Both the position numbers and the translations under genes were made by a program. From positions 1 to 64,000 of the forward strand of contig CAJTIU010000010.1 in assembly GCA_910576335.1 (NCBI GenBank): a DNA stretch of 64,000 bases. Direction: 5' to 3'. The notes under the pieces were generated by a model, which saw only the letters and a list, made by a program, of their open reading frames with translations, did no database searches and was not told where the DNA came from. This DNA is from Lachnospiraceae bacterium (GTDB lineage: Bacteria; Bacillota; Clostridia; Lachnospirales; Lachnospiraceae). Below are positions 8,662-17,937 of the stretch, in pieces (within the stretch, counting starts at the first letter, position 1; every line of letters starts with the position of its first letter).

Positions 8662-8690
8662 ATTATAATCGTTCTTGAAATGTGCGTCAA
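8662..8690 (-). promoter_or_regulatory. promoter of the permease-metA unit
   Basis: On the minus strand TTGACG (8690-8685), 17-base spacer, TATAAT (8667-8662). It is about 80 bases before the permease start. Confidence 0.75.
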
Positions 8691-8815
8691 CCGAAAAGGA
8701 ATTGTCAGAAAATTGAAGAAAACAATCCGATAGCCTATAGGTTTGTTCTTCAGACCATCAGATTTCATTATTACAAGTCAACACTATAGGATTTTCTGAT
8801 ATAAAGGGAGTATTT

Positions 8816-8893
8816 ATGAATAAATCATATAAAACAAAAAAGAAGATGCGGATATCAGAAGGAATAATCGGGGGTAAATCAAATAAAAAGTAA
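8816..8893 (+). CDS. possible tiny basic peptide
   Basis: A 25-codon frame (begins MNKSYKTKKKMRIS) with AAAGGGAG seven bases before its ATG. It contains about nine Lys/Arg and no acidic residue except one Glu. No homologue comes to mind. A chance frame in an AT-rich divergent spacer is quite possible. Confidence 0.25.
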   Translation: MNKSYKTKKKMRISEGIIGGKSNKK

Positions 8894-8977
8894 CAGAGAT
8901 TTATACATCTTTAATGTCATTTTGAAGAATTTTAAGATGAAACTGTAAATATATGGATGTCTATTTTGTAACAATTC

Positions 8978-9006
8978 TTGCTATTTCCTTTCTAATAGTA
9001 TATAAT
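8978..9006 (+). promoter_or_regulatory. promoter of the AGCS symporter gene
   Basis: TTGCTA (8978-8983), 17-base spacer, TATAAT (9001-9006), 55 bases before the ATG at 9061. Confidence 0.6.
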
Positions 9007-9060
9007 ATCCCCATGCTTTTGAAAATACACTATAAAGCAGGCAGAAGAAAGGAGTAATTT

Positions 9061-10443
9061 ATGGATCAGATAGTAGATATGCTTAATAAACTTGACAACT
9101 GGGTATGGGGTTGGTGGATGATCGCGCTGTTATTTGGCACTCATCTTTTTATGACCATACGTACGGGATTTATCCAAAGGCAGACGGTTGCAAAGGGAAT
9201 TAAGCTTTCAGTAACGAAGGATACGGACGGAGAAGGTGAGGTTTCACAGTTTGGTGCACTTGCAACAGCGCTTGCAGCGACGATCGGGACAGGAAATATT
9301 GTTGGCGTTGGAACCGCGATTGCAATGGGCGGTCCGGGGGCAGTTCTGTGGTGCTGGCTTACTGGTGTGTTTGGAATTGCAACAAAGTATTCGGAGTCAC
9401 TGATTGCAGTAAAATACAGAGTGAAGACGAGGGACGGACGTATGCAGGGAGGTGCTATGTATGCCCTTGAACGCGGATTGAATATGAAATGGCTTGCCAT
9501 AATTTTTGCCTTTTTCGCGGCATTTGCGTCCTTTGGGATTGGCTGTGCGACACAGGTGAACGCCATCGCGAATATTGCTAATGGTAATTTCGGAATTCCC
9601 AACTGGATTGTAGGGCTGGCTGTAGGTGTTCTGACAGCAATTGTAATCTTCGGGGGAATTAAGTCGATTGCAAGAGTTTGCGAGAGGCTGGTTCCCTTTA
9701 TGGCATTATTTTATGTGCTGGGATGTATCATCATCTTATGTATCAATTATGACTATATTATTCCGGCTATTGCGACGATCTGCAGGCTTGCTTTTACGCC
9801 GGGAGCGGCTGCAGGCGGACTTGTAGGCTCCGGGATCCGTTTCGCGATCCAGTATGGAGTTGCCAGAGGCCTTTTTTCCAATGAATCCGGTATGGGTTCC
9901 GCACCTATCGCTGCAGCAGCGGCGCAGACGAAAAACCCGGTGCGCCAGGCGCTTGTGTCCTCTACCGGAACCTTTTGGGATACAGTAGTAGTCTGTCTGA
10001 TGACAGGGCTTGTTCTGGTGACTACAATCATGAAAAATCCCAACATTAATGCAGAGCATATCGAAGACGGCGGAATGCTTTCTACACTTGCATTCGGACA
10101 GATTCCTGTATTTGGGCCGATTGTCCTTACTCTTGGAATCATTACCTTTGCATATTCTACGATTCTTGGCTGGGCATATTATGGAGAACGGTGTGTGGAG
10201 TACTTCGCTGGGAGGCGTGGACTTGTGCCTTACCGGGCGCTATACATAGCCGTGGCAGTGATTGCACCGATTATCAAGCTGAATGTGGTATGGACTATTG
10301 CGGATATACTAAATGCACTGATGGCAATTCCAAATCTGGTGGCAGTGCTGCTCTTGTCTAATGTCATTGTGAAGGAGACGAGAAAGTATATCAATAACCT
10401 GGATGCAAAGGACCGTACGGTGATTCCGGTTGTGGAAAAGTAG
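9061..10443 (+). CDS. alanine/glycine:sodium symporter (AGCS family)
   Basis: 460 residues with about eleven hydrophobic segments. It imports small amino acids with Na+. AGCS signatures are clear: ALATALAATIGTGNIVGVGTA near residues 63-83, GGPGAVLWCWLTGVFG, and RGLFSNESGMGSAPIAAAA near 275-295. Ribosome site GAAAGGAG before ATG. It is a single gene with its own promoter and a strong terminator at 10458-10488. Whether alanine, glycine or both are moved cannot be told. Confidence 0.93.
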   Translation: MDQIVDMLNKLDNWVWGWWMIALLFGTHLFMTIRTGFIQRQTVAKGIKLSVTKDTDGEGEVSQFGALATALAATIGTGNIVGVGTAIAMGGPGAVLWCWLTGVFGIATKYSESLIAVKYRVKTRDGRMQGGAMYALERGLNMKWLAIIFAFFAAFASFGIGCATQVNAIANIANGNFGIPNWIVGLAVGVLTAIVIFGGIKSIARVCERLVPFMALFYVLGCIIILCINYDYIIPAIATICRLAFTPGAAAGGLVGSGIRFAIQYGVARGLFSNESGMGSAPIAAAAAQTKNPVRQALVSSTGTFWDTVVVCLMTGLVLVTTIMKNPNINAEHIEDGGMLSTLAFGQIPVFGPIVLTLGIITFAYSTILGWAYYGERCVEYFAGRRGLVPYRALYIAVAVIAPIIKLNVVWTIADILNALMAIPNLVAVLLLSNVIVKETRKYINNLDAKDRTVIPVVEK

Positions 10444-10457
10444 TGCGTTTTGGATAA

Positions 10458-10488
10458 AAAAAATCTGGCTTTGCCAGATTTTTTTTTG
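10458..10488 (+). terminator. intrinsic terminator
   Basis: AAAAAATCTGGC / GCCAGATTTTTT with a TTT loop and a long run of T, 14 bases after the symporter stop. Confidence 0.9.
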
Positions 10489-10489
10489 C

Positions 10490-10518
10490 TTGAAATGTTT
10501 TTTGTTTTTCAGTATAAT
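10490..10518 (+). promoter_or_regulatory. promoter of the M60 peptidase unit
   Basis: TTGAAA (10490-10495), 17-base spacer, TATAAT (10513-10518). It directly follows the terminator; the chosen start codon is at 10569. Confidence 0.75.
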
Positions 10519-10568
10519 ACTCAATACCAGAACATATTTTGGGAATAATGAAAGAAAGGAAAAGAGCA

Positions 10569-13500
10569 ATGAAGAGATGGATTGCGACAGGACTCGCGCT
10601 TTGTCTGTTTGTACAGATTGTATCTGGCTCTGCTGTGCAGGTGCATGCCTCTGATGCGGGCATTTTGCAGACGCAGGATGCAGACCAGGTACAGGGAGCA
10701 GACGGACAGCAGAAGGAGCCTGAAGAGAATGATGCGGGAGAGCCCGCCGGCGAGGATGTGAAGCAGACAGAAGCCGGCGTGGCAGACTCCCAAAATTCCG
10801 GAATGGATTCGGAAAATGCCGGTTCCCAGACTGATGGAAAGCAGCCTGGAACAGAAGCGGCCGTCACAGCTTCTCAGGGTGATGATAAACAGGCAGAACC
10901 AGAGAAGGAAGACCCTGCCGCTGATAAGGAGCAGGCAGAGGTGAAGAGCGATGCTCCGGCTGGGGATGAACAGGAGACAGAGACAAAGGGGGCTCTGGTG
11001 GTGGAACTGATTCAGGGACTGCCATTTTTTGAAGAAAAGGGCCTGGAGGCAACGGTGTCTGTAGCCGGATTAGAGGCAGAAGAGAAAACCGTTACACTTG
11101 CCGGGAACGACGGCAGCGCCAGCGCCAGCGCACTGGTACGTTATAACAATGTTGCTCAGGGAAGCTATGAGGTTACGGTAAAGGCAGAAAAATTTGCGGA
11201 TTATGTCCAGACGGTCGAAGTGGAGGCAAGGAAGGCTTCCAAGATCCAGGTCTATTCCGGACAGGTCGCGGGCGAAGACGCCAGTCAGGCCAAGCCGGGC
11301 TGGATGCTTCTTGGGAATGTGACAAAGGACGGAAAAGTGACTGCAGAAGATCGGGAAGCGATGCTTTCCGCGATCCGCAGGGGCTCTGCAGCCACAGGCG
11401 ACAAGGCTGTGTTTAACCTGAATGGTGACGACCGGGTGGATATTGCAGATCTGCAGTATATAGTTCAGAACATTGGAGAGGAGCAGTATTCTACAGTGGA
11501 GCATCTGGCGATTCCTCAAGACATTGTCGGAGAGGAAGGCACAGTGGTAGAAGGGAAGCTCGGCGACCTTCTGAAAGGCGGGGAAAAAGTGTCATTGTCG
11601 CCGGCAGATAATCAGGCGATCTCGGCAGATAATCCGGTAGGGATTACCTTTGAACTTGCAGGAGAAAATCAGGAGCCCCAGAACATGGAGGCCATTGCCC
11701 TTCAGGCTCCAGTGACAGAGGAAAGCGATGGAAATACATATAGCAGCATTACTGCCGGTGTGGTGGAGATGGTCTGTGTGGAGGATGGCAAAGAGGTTAC
11801 CAAAAAGATATCCTTTGATGTGGATGGGAAGAATGGAAGCGCAACCCCTCTGGCAAAAGCATCTGAAAGAATGTCTCTGGGCAGTATGCTTGCCGGTATT
11901 TTTGGTCCGCTGGAGGTGCACGCCGCTGACGGTGCGAAAGTGACGGTGGACGCGGGGGGCATGCTGATTCTTGACCTGGGCAGCCAGGTGGCAGTGAAGC
12001 GTGTGACGCTCCGCATTACGGGTACGCGAAAGACACAGCCTCTGGTAGAGATTGCCAGGGTAGAATTCGTGAATAATATGGAAAACCGGATTCCGGCGCC
12101 AGAGCTGAATATCCCGGAGATTACTAAGGTGGAACCAGGAGATGAGATGCTGACAGTATCCTGGGGAAAAGAGAATAATATAACTGGATATGAGGTTTAT
12201 ATTGCCGGTCCGGATGATCAGGAACAGATTACACGCGTGGGGAATACGACCCATATCATCAGCTCCATTAACAACAACGACCTGAAAAATTTCACGGAAT
12301 ATACAATCAAGGTGCGCTCGGTGAACGGCGACTGGAAGAGCCCCTGGTCTAAGGAACAGAAGGCAGCGCCGCAGCCTACAAAGCTTCCGGCGCCTCCGGA
12401 TAATGTGAGTGTAACAGGCAGCTATCTCTCCCTGGCAGTGTCATGGAAGAAGATGAGCGATTCCGATGGTTATATGGTTTATTATAAAGAAACGGAAGAT
12501 CAGAATGCTGAATTCAAGCCGGTTCTGGAGGGCTTTACGAAGGTTCCTGAGGGAACAGGAAAGCTTGCGGATAATTCCTATATCATTACAGGGCTTAAGG
12601 AGAACACTCAGTATTCCGTTTATGTCATTGGCTGGAACCAGCTGGGATGGGGTGCGAACTCCCTGATCTCCACAGGCACGACCAAAAGTGCACAGCCGCC
12701 CCAGGTGCCGAAGTTTGAACTTCTGAATACACCGGAGCGGGATGATGCAGGTGTAGAAGTGTCAGGTAAAGTGACAAGTCATATCGAGGATGCTGTGTTA
12801 GGAGGCAGCGGCGGGGCTTCCATGGTGGGAAGTCCTCTGGATGAAGGGAAGCCTAAGAGCGCCCTGGGTCTGGTTGATAATGACTATGCTTCCTACTGGA
12901 CAAAGCCCAACGACTGGGATGACGGTGTATCCTATCCTGCCAGTGATAAGGGAGTGACCGTCACACTGGATCAGGATTATAAGTTGAATTACCTGAGCTT
13001 TGGTACTGCAGATGAGACATTAAGGCTAAATTATGTGCGTATCAGATACTGGAGTAAGGATGATTCAAAGACAGAGAAGACAGTAGGCGCTTCACTTCTG
13101 CGGAAGATGGACGAAAACCAGAATCCGTATTATATTGTGAAGCTGGATGAGGCTATTACAGCCAACAAGATCAATCTGTGCGTGAGCACAGGCTATAGCC
13201 GCGGCGCTATGAAGATTGCGGAGATTCATTTCCACCAGTATAATGATCTGGAAGAGCGGATTATGGGCCTGTTTAATGATGCAATGCATAATAAGTTAGC
13301 AGGCAGTGTGACGGAAGAGAAGATTGCGGAGCTGGAGACAGAGTTAGAGAAAGTGGATACTGCCAGTGGTGAAAAGCATCCTCTTTATGATGAGCTAAAA
13401 CTGGAGATCCAGCTTGCGAGAGAGATTCTTACGGGAAGCCAGACGGATTCTTACAAGGTTCACAACCAGATCACGGCAAAGAAAGACGGACATCTTGGCT

Positions 13501-16253
13501 TTGGCGGCCTGAATGCATGGCAGCCTCTGGGCAAGACAGTATATGCAGGAGAGAGCCTCATAGTCTATGTGAGCCATAATACAAAGAATATGAATGCTTC
13601 TGCAAATCTGCAGCTTGTATTTACCCAGCAGCATGCAGAGTCCGGTGCATTTATGCAGACAGCAAGCCTGAAGGTAGGACGAAATTCCATTACTGTTCCG
13701 AAAATCGGAAGTACAGATACCGAGCGGGGCGGTCAGATGTATGTGGCATATACAGGGAATGACGCATCAGATGAATATTTTGTCCGTGTAGCCGGCGGAA
13801 GTGATATTCCTGTACTGGATCTTTATAAAAAGACCGGAGAAGACCGCACGGCAGCAATTGCAGCCTATGTGGAGAAACTGGAAGCCTACGTTTCGAAGAT
13901 TGGAGAAGCGCACGAACAACCCGGGCATAAGGATAAGGTCAGTGGTACGAATAAGGCATATGATGCAAAGAACTGTATTCTGAATACGACAGATATCATG
14001 CTGGAGCCGATGATGTATTCACTGCCTGCAACTCAGATATGGGGAGGAATTGCCAAGGCTCCTGATAAGGTTAAGAAGCTTGACAACGCCCTGAAGGCAA
14101 TGGAGGATACGATGACTCTGTTCTATCAGCATAAGGGGCTGAGTAATGAGGCCGGGGATGTGAACGGAAGGAATGATCTGCCTTCACAGCATCTGAATAT
14201 CCGCTATATGCGTATGTTTGCCGGAGCCTTTATGTATGCTTCTGGAAACCATATCGGCATAGAGTGGGGATCAGCGCCTCTGGCAAGCGCGCCATCTGAC
14301 TGGAATGGATTTGGATGGGGTGTGGCTCATGAGATTGGCCATGACATTAACCAGGGCACATATGCCATTGCTGAGATCACCAATAACTACTTTGCGCAGC
14401 TTCTTACGATTGAAGGAAGCGGAGTCCGCTGGCGCAGCTATGACAAGATCTATAAAAAGGTTACATCAGGAGCAGAAGGCCGTTCATCGAATGTGGCAAT
14501 TCAGCTTGCCCTGTACTGGCAGCTTCATCTTGCCTATGACGACAATAAGGATGACCGCCATATCTATGCTGGTGAAGACAGCTATAATAACCTGTTTAAC
14601 AACTTATTCTTTGCAAGAGTGGATACTTATTCCAGAAATCCGGCCAAGGCGCCGCAGGCAGGTCTTAGGCTGGATGGAGGCACAGACCAGAATCTGATGC
14701 GTCTGTCCTGTGCAGCGGCAAATAAAAATATTCTGACCTTCTTTGAGCGTTGGGGTATGGTACCGGATGCAGCCACAAAGGCTTATGCAGAAAAATACGG
14801 AGCTCCGGAAGAAAAGGCAATCTACTATGTAAATGATGCGGTGAGAAATTATCGTGTAGACCATCCGGAGAAGGATGCTTCCCTTACTGTTACAGGCAAA
14901 GACGCAGTGACAGAGGCAAATGCAGTAACAGAATCAGGCAGCAATACAGTAAAGATTACCATAAAGGCAGACGATGCTTATAAGGATGTTCTTCATGGTT
15001 ATGAAATTATGCGGAAGATGACCGCAAACGGTGAGACTAAATCCCAGACAGCAGGATTTATTGAGGCAGACGCGGGTGGGACTACTGTATTTACGGATAC
15101 GATAGATGCTATCAATAACCGTGTTATCACCTATGAGATACGGGCAGTGGATAAGTACCTGAATTATTCAAACGTTAAGGGGGCAGGCTCTGTAAAGATT
15201 GAGACGGGCGGCCAGCTTAATAAGGAACAATGGACTATTGAGACAGAAGGCCTTGAGGCCCAGGCAGATAAGATAAAGAATCCGCTGAAGGATGAAGATG
15301 ACGCAGGAAGTGATACGGAGACCGATGGATGGCTGACAGATGATCCGGACAGCGGCTACCATGAAGATGATCCGTCCAGCGTACCTGCTGCAGCAGCGCT
15401 TCGCACCATTGAAAATGTCATTGACGGCGACACGACTACCACATATGAGGGAACCCGTACAGCGGATACAGACAAATCTGTGATTACCATTGACATGCAC
15501 CAGTCAGAGCGTGTGACCGCACTGAGGTATCAGGGAAGCGACCTGGGCAGTGTGGATCTTGAGGTGAGCGCAGACGGAAGCACCTGGACGGCAGTAAAGA
15601 GCGGATATGCAGTACGTAAGGATGCCGGGAAGCCTTATACCGAAATATGGTTTGACGCCGTGGAAGAGGAAGCCAGGGATAAGTGGATCGGTACTTATGA
15701 CGCCCGTTATGTGCGGCTGACCATATCCGGTACAGAAAAGGTTACCATTAATGAGATTGAGATCTGCGGGCCAAGCGGAGATAATGTGGATTTCTTCGCT
15801 ACAGATGCGGGCCAGGCGGCTATCGGTATACTGGAAAACGACTATGTATATGGTACGGATACAACAAAGGATGTAATCAAAAAAGGTTCTCTGATATTCA
15901 CAGGAACTTATAAAGGAAATCCGGCCTACAATGTAGTCATGGTATATGACGACAAGGGTAATGTTATTGGTTCCACAGAAGGGTCTGATGTGCTGGAGGC
16001 GGGTCAGGTCATCTTCGCAGATGTTCCAGAGAAAGGAAATCTGGGAGAAACCTCTAATGGAACATGGGTTTACTATGTTGAGCCAGGAAAATGGAATCAG
16101 GAAGATATGAAGGGTCTCAAGGTGCGTGCCGAGCTCTACCGCGTGGACAATGCCCTGACCCTGGAAGGTGAGCGAATGGTCAGCGATACTCAGATCATCA
16201 GCATGCCGGATACGATTCCGCCGATTACCCTGACAGGCTCAAAGTCAGAATAA
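10569..16253 (+). CDS. secreted M60-family metallopeptidase with dockerin-like, Fn3 and discoidin modules
   Basis: 1894 residues from ATG 10569 (AAAGGA site; ATGs at 10539 and 10548 lack one). Signal peptide about 1-27, ending VHA. Modules by eye: acidic Glu/Asp/Gln-rich linker (30-140); small beta domain (140-235); dockerin-like pair of Ca-binding loops (248-303: NVTKDGKVTAED and NLNGDDRVDIAD); beta region (305-500); two Fn3 domains (about 510-707); F5/8-type-C or NPCBM-like domain (730-890); M60 catalytic region (about 957-1410) with HEIGH at 1254-1258 and a third ligand candidate Glu1269; Fn3-like (1437-1545); second discoidin-like domain (1604-1734); beta tail. No LPxTG or membrane anchor. 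M60 enzymes cleave mucin-type glycoproteins; that substrate is inferred. The next gene encodes a cohesin-like protein. Confidence 0.88.
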   Translation: MKRWIATGLALCLFVQIVSGSAVQVHASDAGILQTQDADQVQGADGQQKEPEENDAGEPAGEDVKQTEAGVADSQNSGMDSENAGSQTDGKQPGTEAAVTASQGDDKQAEPEKEDPAADKEQAEVKSDAPAGDEQETETKGALVVELIQGLPFFEEKGLEATVSVAGLEAEEKTVTLAGNDGSASASALVRYNNVAQGSYEVTVKAEKFADYVQTVEVEARKASKIQVYSGQVAGEDASQAKPGWMLLGNVTKDGKVTAEDREAMLSAIRRGSAATGDKAVFNLNGDDRVDIADLQYIVQNIGEEQYSTVEHLAIPQDIVGEEGTVVEGKLGDLLKGGEKVSLSPADNQAISADNPVGITFELAGENQEPQNMEAIALQAPVTEESDGNTYSSITAGVVEMVCVEDGKEVTKKISFDVDGKNGSATPLAKASERMSLGSMLAGIFGPLEVHAADGAKVTVDAGGMLILDLGSQVAVKRVTLRITGTRKTQPLVEIARVEFVNNMENRIPAPELNIPEITKVEPGDEMLTVSWGKENNITGYEVYIAGPDDQEQITRVGNTTHIISSINNNDLKNFTEYTIKVRSVNGDWKSPWSKEQKAAPQPTKLPAPPDNVSVTGSYLSLAVSWKKMSDSDGYMVYYKETEDQNAEFKPVLEGFTKVPEGTGKLADNSYIITGLKENTQYSVYVIGWNQLGWGANSLISTGTTKSAQPPQVPKFELLNTPERDDAGVEVSGKVTSHIEDAVLGGSGGASMVGSPLDEGKPKSALGLVDNDYASYWTKPNDWDDGVSYPASDKGVTVTLDQDYKLNYLSFGTADETLRLNYVRIRYWSKDDSKTEKTVGASLLRKMDENQNPYYIVKLDEAITANKINLCVSTGYSRGAMKIAEIHFHQYNDLEERIMGLFNDAMHNKLAGSVTEEKIAELETELEKVDTASGEKHPLYDELKLEIQLAREILTGSQTDSYKVHNQITAKKDGHLGFGGLNAWQPLGKTVYAGESLIVYVSHNTKNMNASANLQLVFTQQHAESGAFMQTASLKVGRNSITVPKIGSTDTERGGQMYVAYTGNDASDEYFVRVAGGSDIPVLDLYKKTGEDRTAAIAAYVEKLEAYVSKIGEAHEQPGHKDKVSGTNKAYDAKNCILNTTDIMLEPMMYSLPATQIWGGIAKAPDKVKKLDNALKAMEDTMTLFYQHKGLSNEAGDVNGRNDLPSQHLNIRYMRMFAGAFMYASGNHIGIEWGSAPLASAPSDWNGFGWGVAHEIGHDINQGTYAIAEITNNYFAQLLTIEGSGVRWRSYDKIYKKVTSGAEGRSSNVAIQLALYWQLHLAYDDNKDDRHIYAGEDSYNNLFNNLFFARVDTYSRNPAKAPQAGLRLDGGTDQNLMRLSCAAANKNILTFFERWGMVPDAATKAYAEKYGAPEEKAIYYVNDAVRNYRVDHPEKDASLTVTGKDAVTEANAVTESGSNTVKITIKADDAYKDVLHGYEIMRKMTANGETKSQTAGFIEADAGGTTVFTDTIDAINNRVITYEIRAVDKYLNYSNVKGAGSVKIETGGQLNKEQWTIETEGLEAQADKIKNPLKDEDDAGSDTETDGWLTDDPDSGYHEDDPSSVPAAAALRTIENVIDGDTTTTYEGTRTADTDKSVITIDMHQSERVTALRYQGSDLGSVDLEVSADGSTWTAVKSGYAVRKDAGKPYTEIWFDAVEEEARDKWIGTYDARYVRLTISGTEKVTINEIEICGPSGDNVDFFATDAGQAAIGILENDYVYGTDTTKDVIKKGSLIFTGTYKGNPAYNVVMVYDDKGNVIGSTEGSDVLEAGQVIFADVPEKGNLGETSNGTWVYYVEPGKWNQEDMKGLKVRAELYRVDNALTLEGERMVSDTQIISMPDTIPPITLTGSKSE

Positions 16254-16277
16254 TGTATAAGAACGATGGAGGTAAAC

Positions 16278-17696
16278 ATGAAAACAAGGATGAAAGTCAT
16301 ACTAACATCCCTGCTGCTTATACTGGCATGTCCCTTCGCGGCGTCGGCTGCCACCGGCGCCGCCGGGGAACTTGCCGCAAAGGGCACTGATGTAAATGTA
16401 TCCTTAAAGATGCCCCAGGGGGAGACGGAGATCATTACATCTATGCGCTTATGGCTGTATGTTAAGGTGGACAGCGGAGCGATCAAGGAACCAGCGTTTA
16501 CGTTTAACAAATCCATTTCCAGCGATGTGAAGGATGCAGAGATCCGGAAGGATGGCAATGGGTATATCGTGGATTTGATCTTTTCTGGAAAAAAGAGTCA
16601 GGATATTTTCAGCGGAAAGGACGGTGCATCTCTTGGCACGCTTTCCCTTGCATCCGCAAACGACAAAGCATTTTCAGCTACAGTCGGGATTGCCGGGGAA
16701 GACGGACTGGCGGAAAATAAAGAAAAGCCTGTTGTAAAATACGTAAATGTCAGTGGTATAGAAGCTCTGACCATACCGCTTGCAGACAACGCGGCTGCAA
16801 AAGTGCAGGGAAAAGACAAGGAGGAGCCAAAGACTCCAGAGAAGAAACTGGCGGCAGTAAAGTCCTTCAGTGTACAGTATCAGAATACGAAAAAGGTAGC
16901 CATGACCTGGAAGAAGGTCTCTGGGGCAGAGGGCTATCAGATCTGGCGCAGTACGAAAAAGAATGGCAAATACAAGTTGGTAAAGACAGTGAAAAAGGGC
17001 TCTGCCGTAAAAGCGGGCGGAGTGAAGCATAAGGATGGGGACATCTATTACTATAAGATACGTGCTTACAGGACTGGGACTGGCGGGAATAAGCTTTACG
17101 GCGATTACAGCAGTCCGGTCAGGGCAGTCGTAGCAGCCCCGAGAGTGGGCTGTAAGGTAGAAAACGGCCGGCTTACGATCAAATGGAGTGAGCTGTCCAG
17201 AGCAGATGGCTATGTTATCTACCGCTACAATGCGAAGTCAAAGAGCTACAAAAAGCTTGCCAGCGTCAGTGGAAAGAAAAACACAATCTATACCAGTAAA
17301 TTTACAGCCGGAAGTACTCCGGATATCAAAGTGCGCGGCTATGAGAAAGTAAAGGGAAAGAGCCGCATATATGGAAAATACAGTGTGATTGTGAAGTATA
17401 AGTCAGACCTGGAAATGTCTGGAAAAGTGACTGCAAAATCCAAGAGGAAAGAGCAGGCAACAATCTCCTGGAAAAAGGCAGGCGGTGCAGACGGATACCA
17501 GGTTTACCGCAGCACAAAAAAGGATGGAACTTACAAACGAGTGGAAACCCTGCGCGGCAATGCAGAGGTGAAGCTGGTGGATGAGGATCTGAAATCAAAG
17601 AAGACTTATTACTACAAAGTCAGAGCCTACCGGAAAGGGGCGGGCAAAAAGGTTTACGGACGATTCAGCAGTGCTGTTTCCGTCAAAGTAAAATAG
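16278..17696 (+). CDS. secreted cohesin-like protein with three Fn3-type repeats
   Basis: 472 residues from ATG 16278, preceded by a perfect GGAGGT (the ATG at 16266 lies before that site). Signal peptide about 1-24, ending ASA. Residues about 29-165 form an all-beta domain with VNVSLKMPQG, SMRLWLYVKVDSG and a GASLGTLSLAS strand, a layout like cohesins; I rate this likely, not proven. Three Fn3-like repeats follow (about 190-288, 289-375, 380-472), each with a GYQIWRSTKKNGKY-like strand. Lys-rich and basic, in contrast to the acidic peptidase. It starts 24 bases after the peptidase stop, so one transcript is likely. No sorting signal seen. Confidence 0.8.
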   Translation: MKTRMKVILTSLLLILACPFAASAATGAAGELAAKGTDVNVSLKMPQGETEIITSMRLWLYVKVDSGAIKEPAFTFNKSISSDVKDAEIRKDGNGYIVDLIFSGKKSQDIFSGKDGASLGTLSLASANDKAFSATVGIAGEDGLAENKEKPVVKYVNVSGIEALTIPLADNAAAKVQGKDKEEPKTPEKKLAAVKSFSVQYQNTKKVAMTWKKVSGAEGYQIWRSTKKNGKYKLVKTVKKGSAVKAGGVKHKDGDIYYYKIRAYRTGTGGNKLYGDYSSPVRAVVAAPRVGCKVENGRLTIKWSELSRADGYVIYRYNAKSKSYKKLASVSGKKNTIYTSKFTAGSTPDIKVRGYEKVKGKSRIYGKYSVIVKYKSDLEMSGKVTAKSKRKEQATISWKKAGGADGYQVYRSTKKDGTYKRVETLRGNAEVKLVDEDLKSKKTYYYKVRAYRKGAGKKVYGRFSSAVSVKVK

Positions 17697-17704
17697 CAGC
17701 AATT

Positions 17705-17738
17705 TGGGACGGGGCATTTTTAAAAATGCCCCGTCCCA
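17705..17738. repeat. palindrome of the GGGGACGGGG family
   Basis: TGGGACGGGGCATTTTT (17705-17721) and its exact complement (17722-17738), no loop. It begins 8 bases after the stop of the cohesin-like gene. Confidence 0.92.
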
Positions 17739-17768
17739 GATTGAAAAAAATAATATTATACAATTGAC

Positions 17769-17792
17769 AGAGCCCCGTCTGGCTCTATTTTT
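17769..17792 (+). terminator. intrinsic terminator
   Basis: AGAGCC/GGCTCT stem with a six-base loop followed by ATTTTT. It probably ends the M60/cohesin-like transcript behind the palindrome. Confidence 0.6.
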
Positions 17793-17817
17793 GTGAAATA
17801 TTTTCGGGTGAAATCCG

Positions 17818-17847
17818 TTGACGGTATAATAGATATGATGATAATAT
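17818..17847 (+). promoter_or_regulatory. probable nrd promoter
   Basis: TTGACG (17818-17823) with TAATAT (17842-17847) at 18 bases. Start of transcription would be near 17855, 83 bases before nrdD. Confidence 0.45.
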
Positions 17848-17872
17848 TATATTCAGACAGCCTTATTGAAAT

Positions 17873-17917
17873 ACATGATATAGTGACATGGTGTGTGGAA
17901 GACACTAAATATAGACA
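17873..17917 (+). promoter_or_regulatory. candidate NrdR boxes
   Basis: Two 16-base sites, ACATGATATAGTGACA (17873-17888) and ACACTAAATATAGACA (17902-17917), resemble the NrdR consensus with ACAC/TATAG elements. Their start-to-start distance is 29 bases, slightly shorter than the usual 31-32. They lie between promoter and ribosome site of nrdD, a sensible place for the ribonucleotide-reductase repressor. Confidence 0.35.
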
Positions 17918-17937
17918 AAAAGGGGAGTGGAAGACAG

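Larger units (their letters stand above)
8585..9060. other. divergent intergenic region
   Basis: 476 bases between divergent genes. It holds the minus-strand promoter (8662-8690), an imperfect GAAGAA...TTCTTC hairpin (about 8714-8750), a possible 25-codon ORF (8816-8893) and the plus-strand promoter (8978-9006). Confidence 0.7.

Noticed and set aside
10569-17696. Cellulosome or sortase-anchored surface complex
   Set aside because: No glycoside hydrolases, no scaffoldin with several cohesins and no LPxTG signal; only one possible dockerin/cohesin pair is supported.
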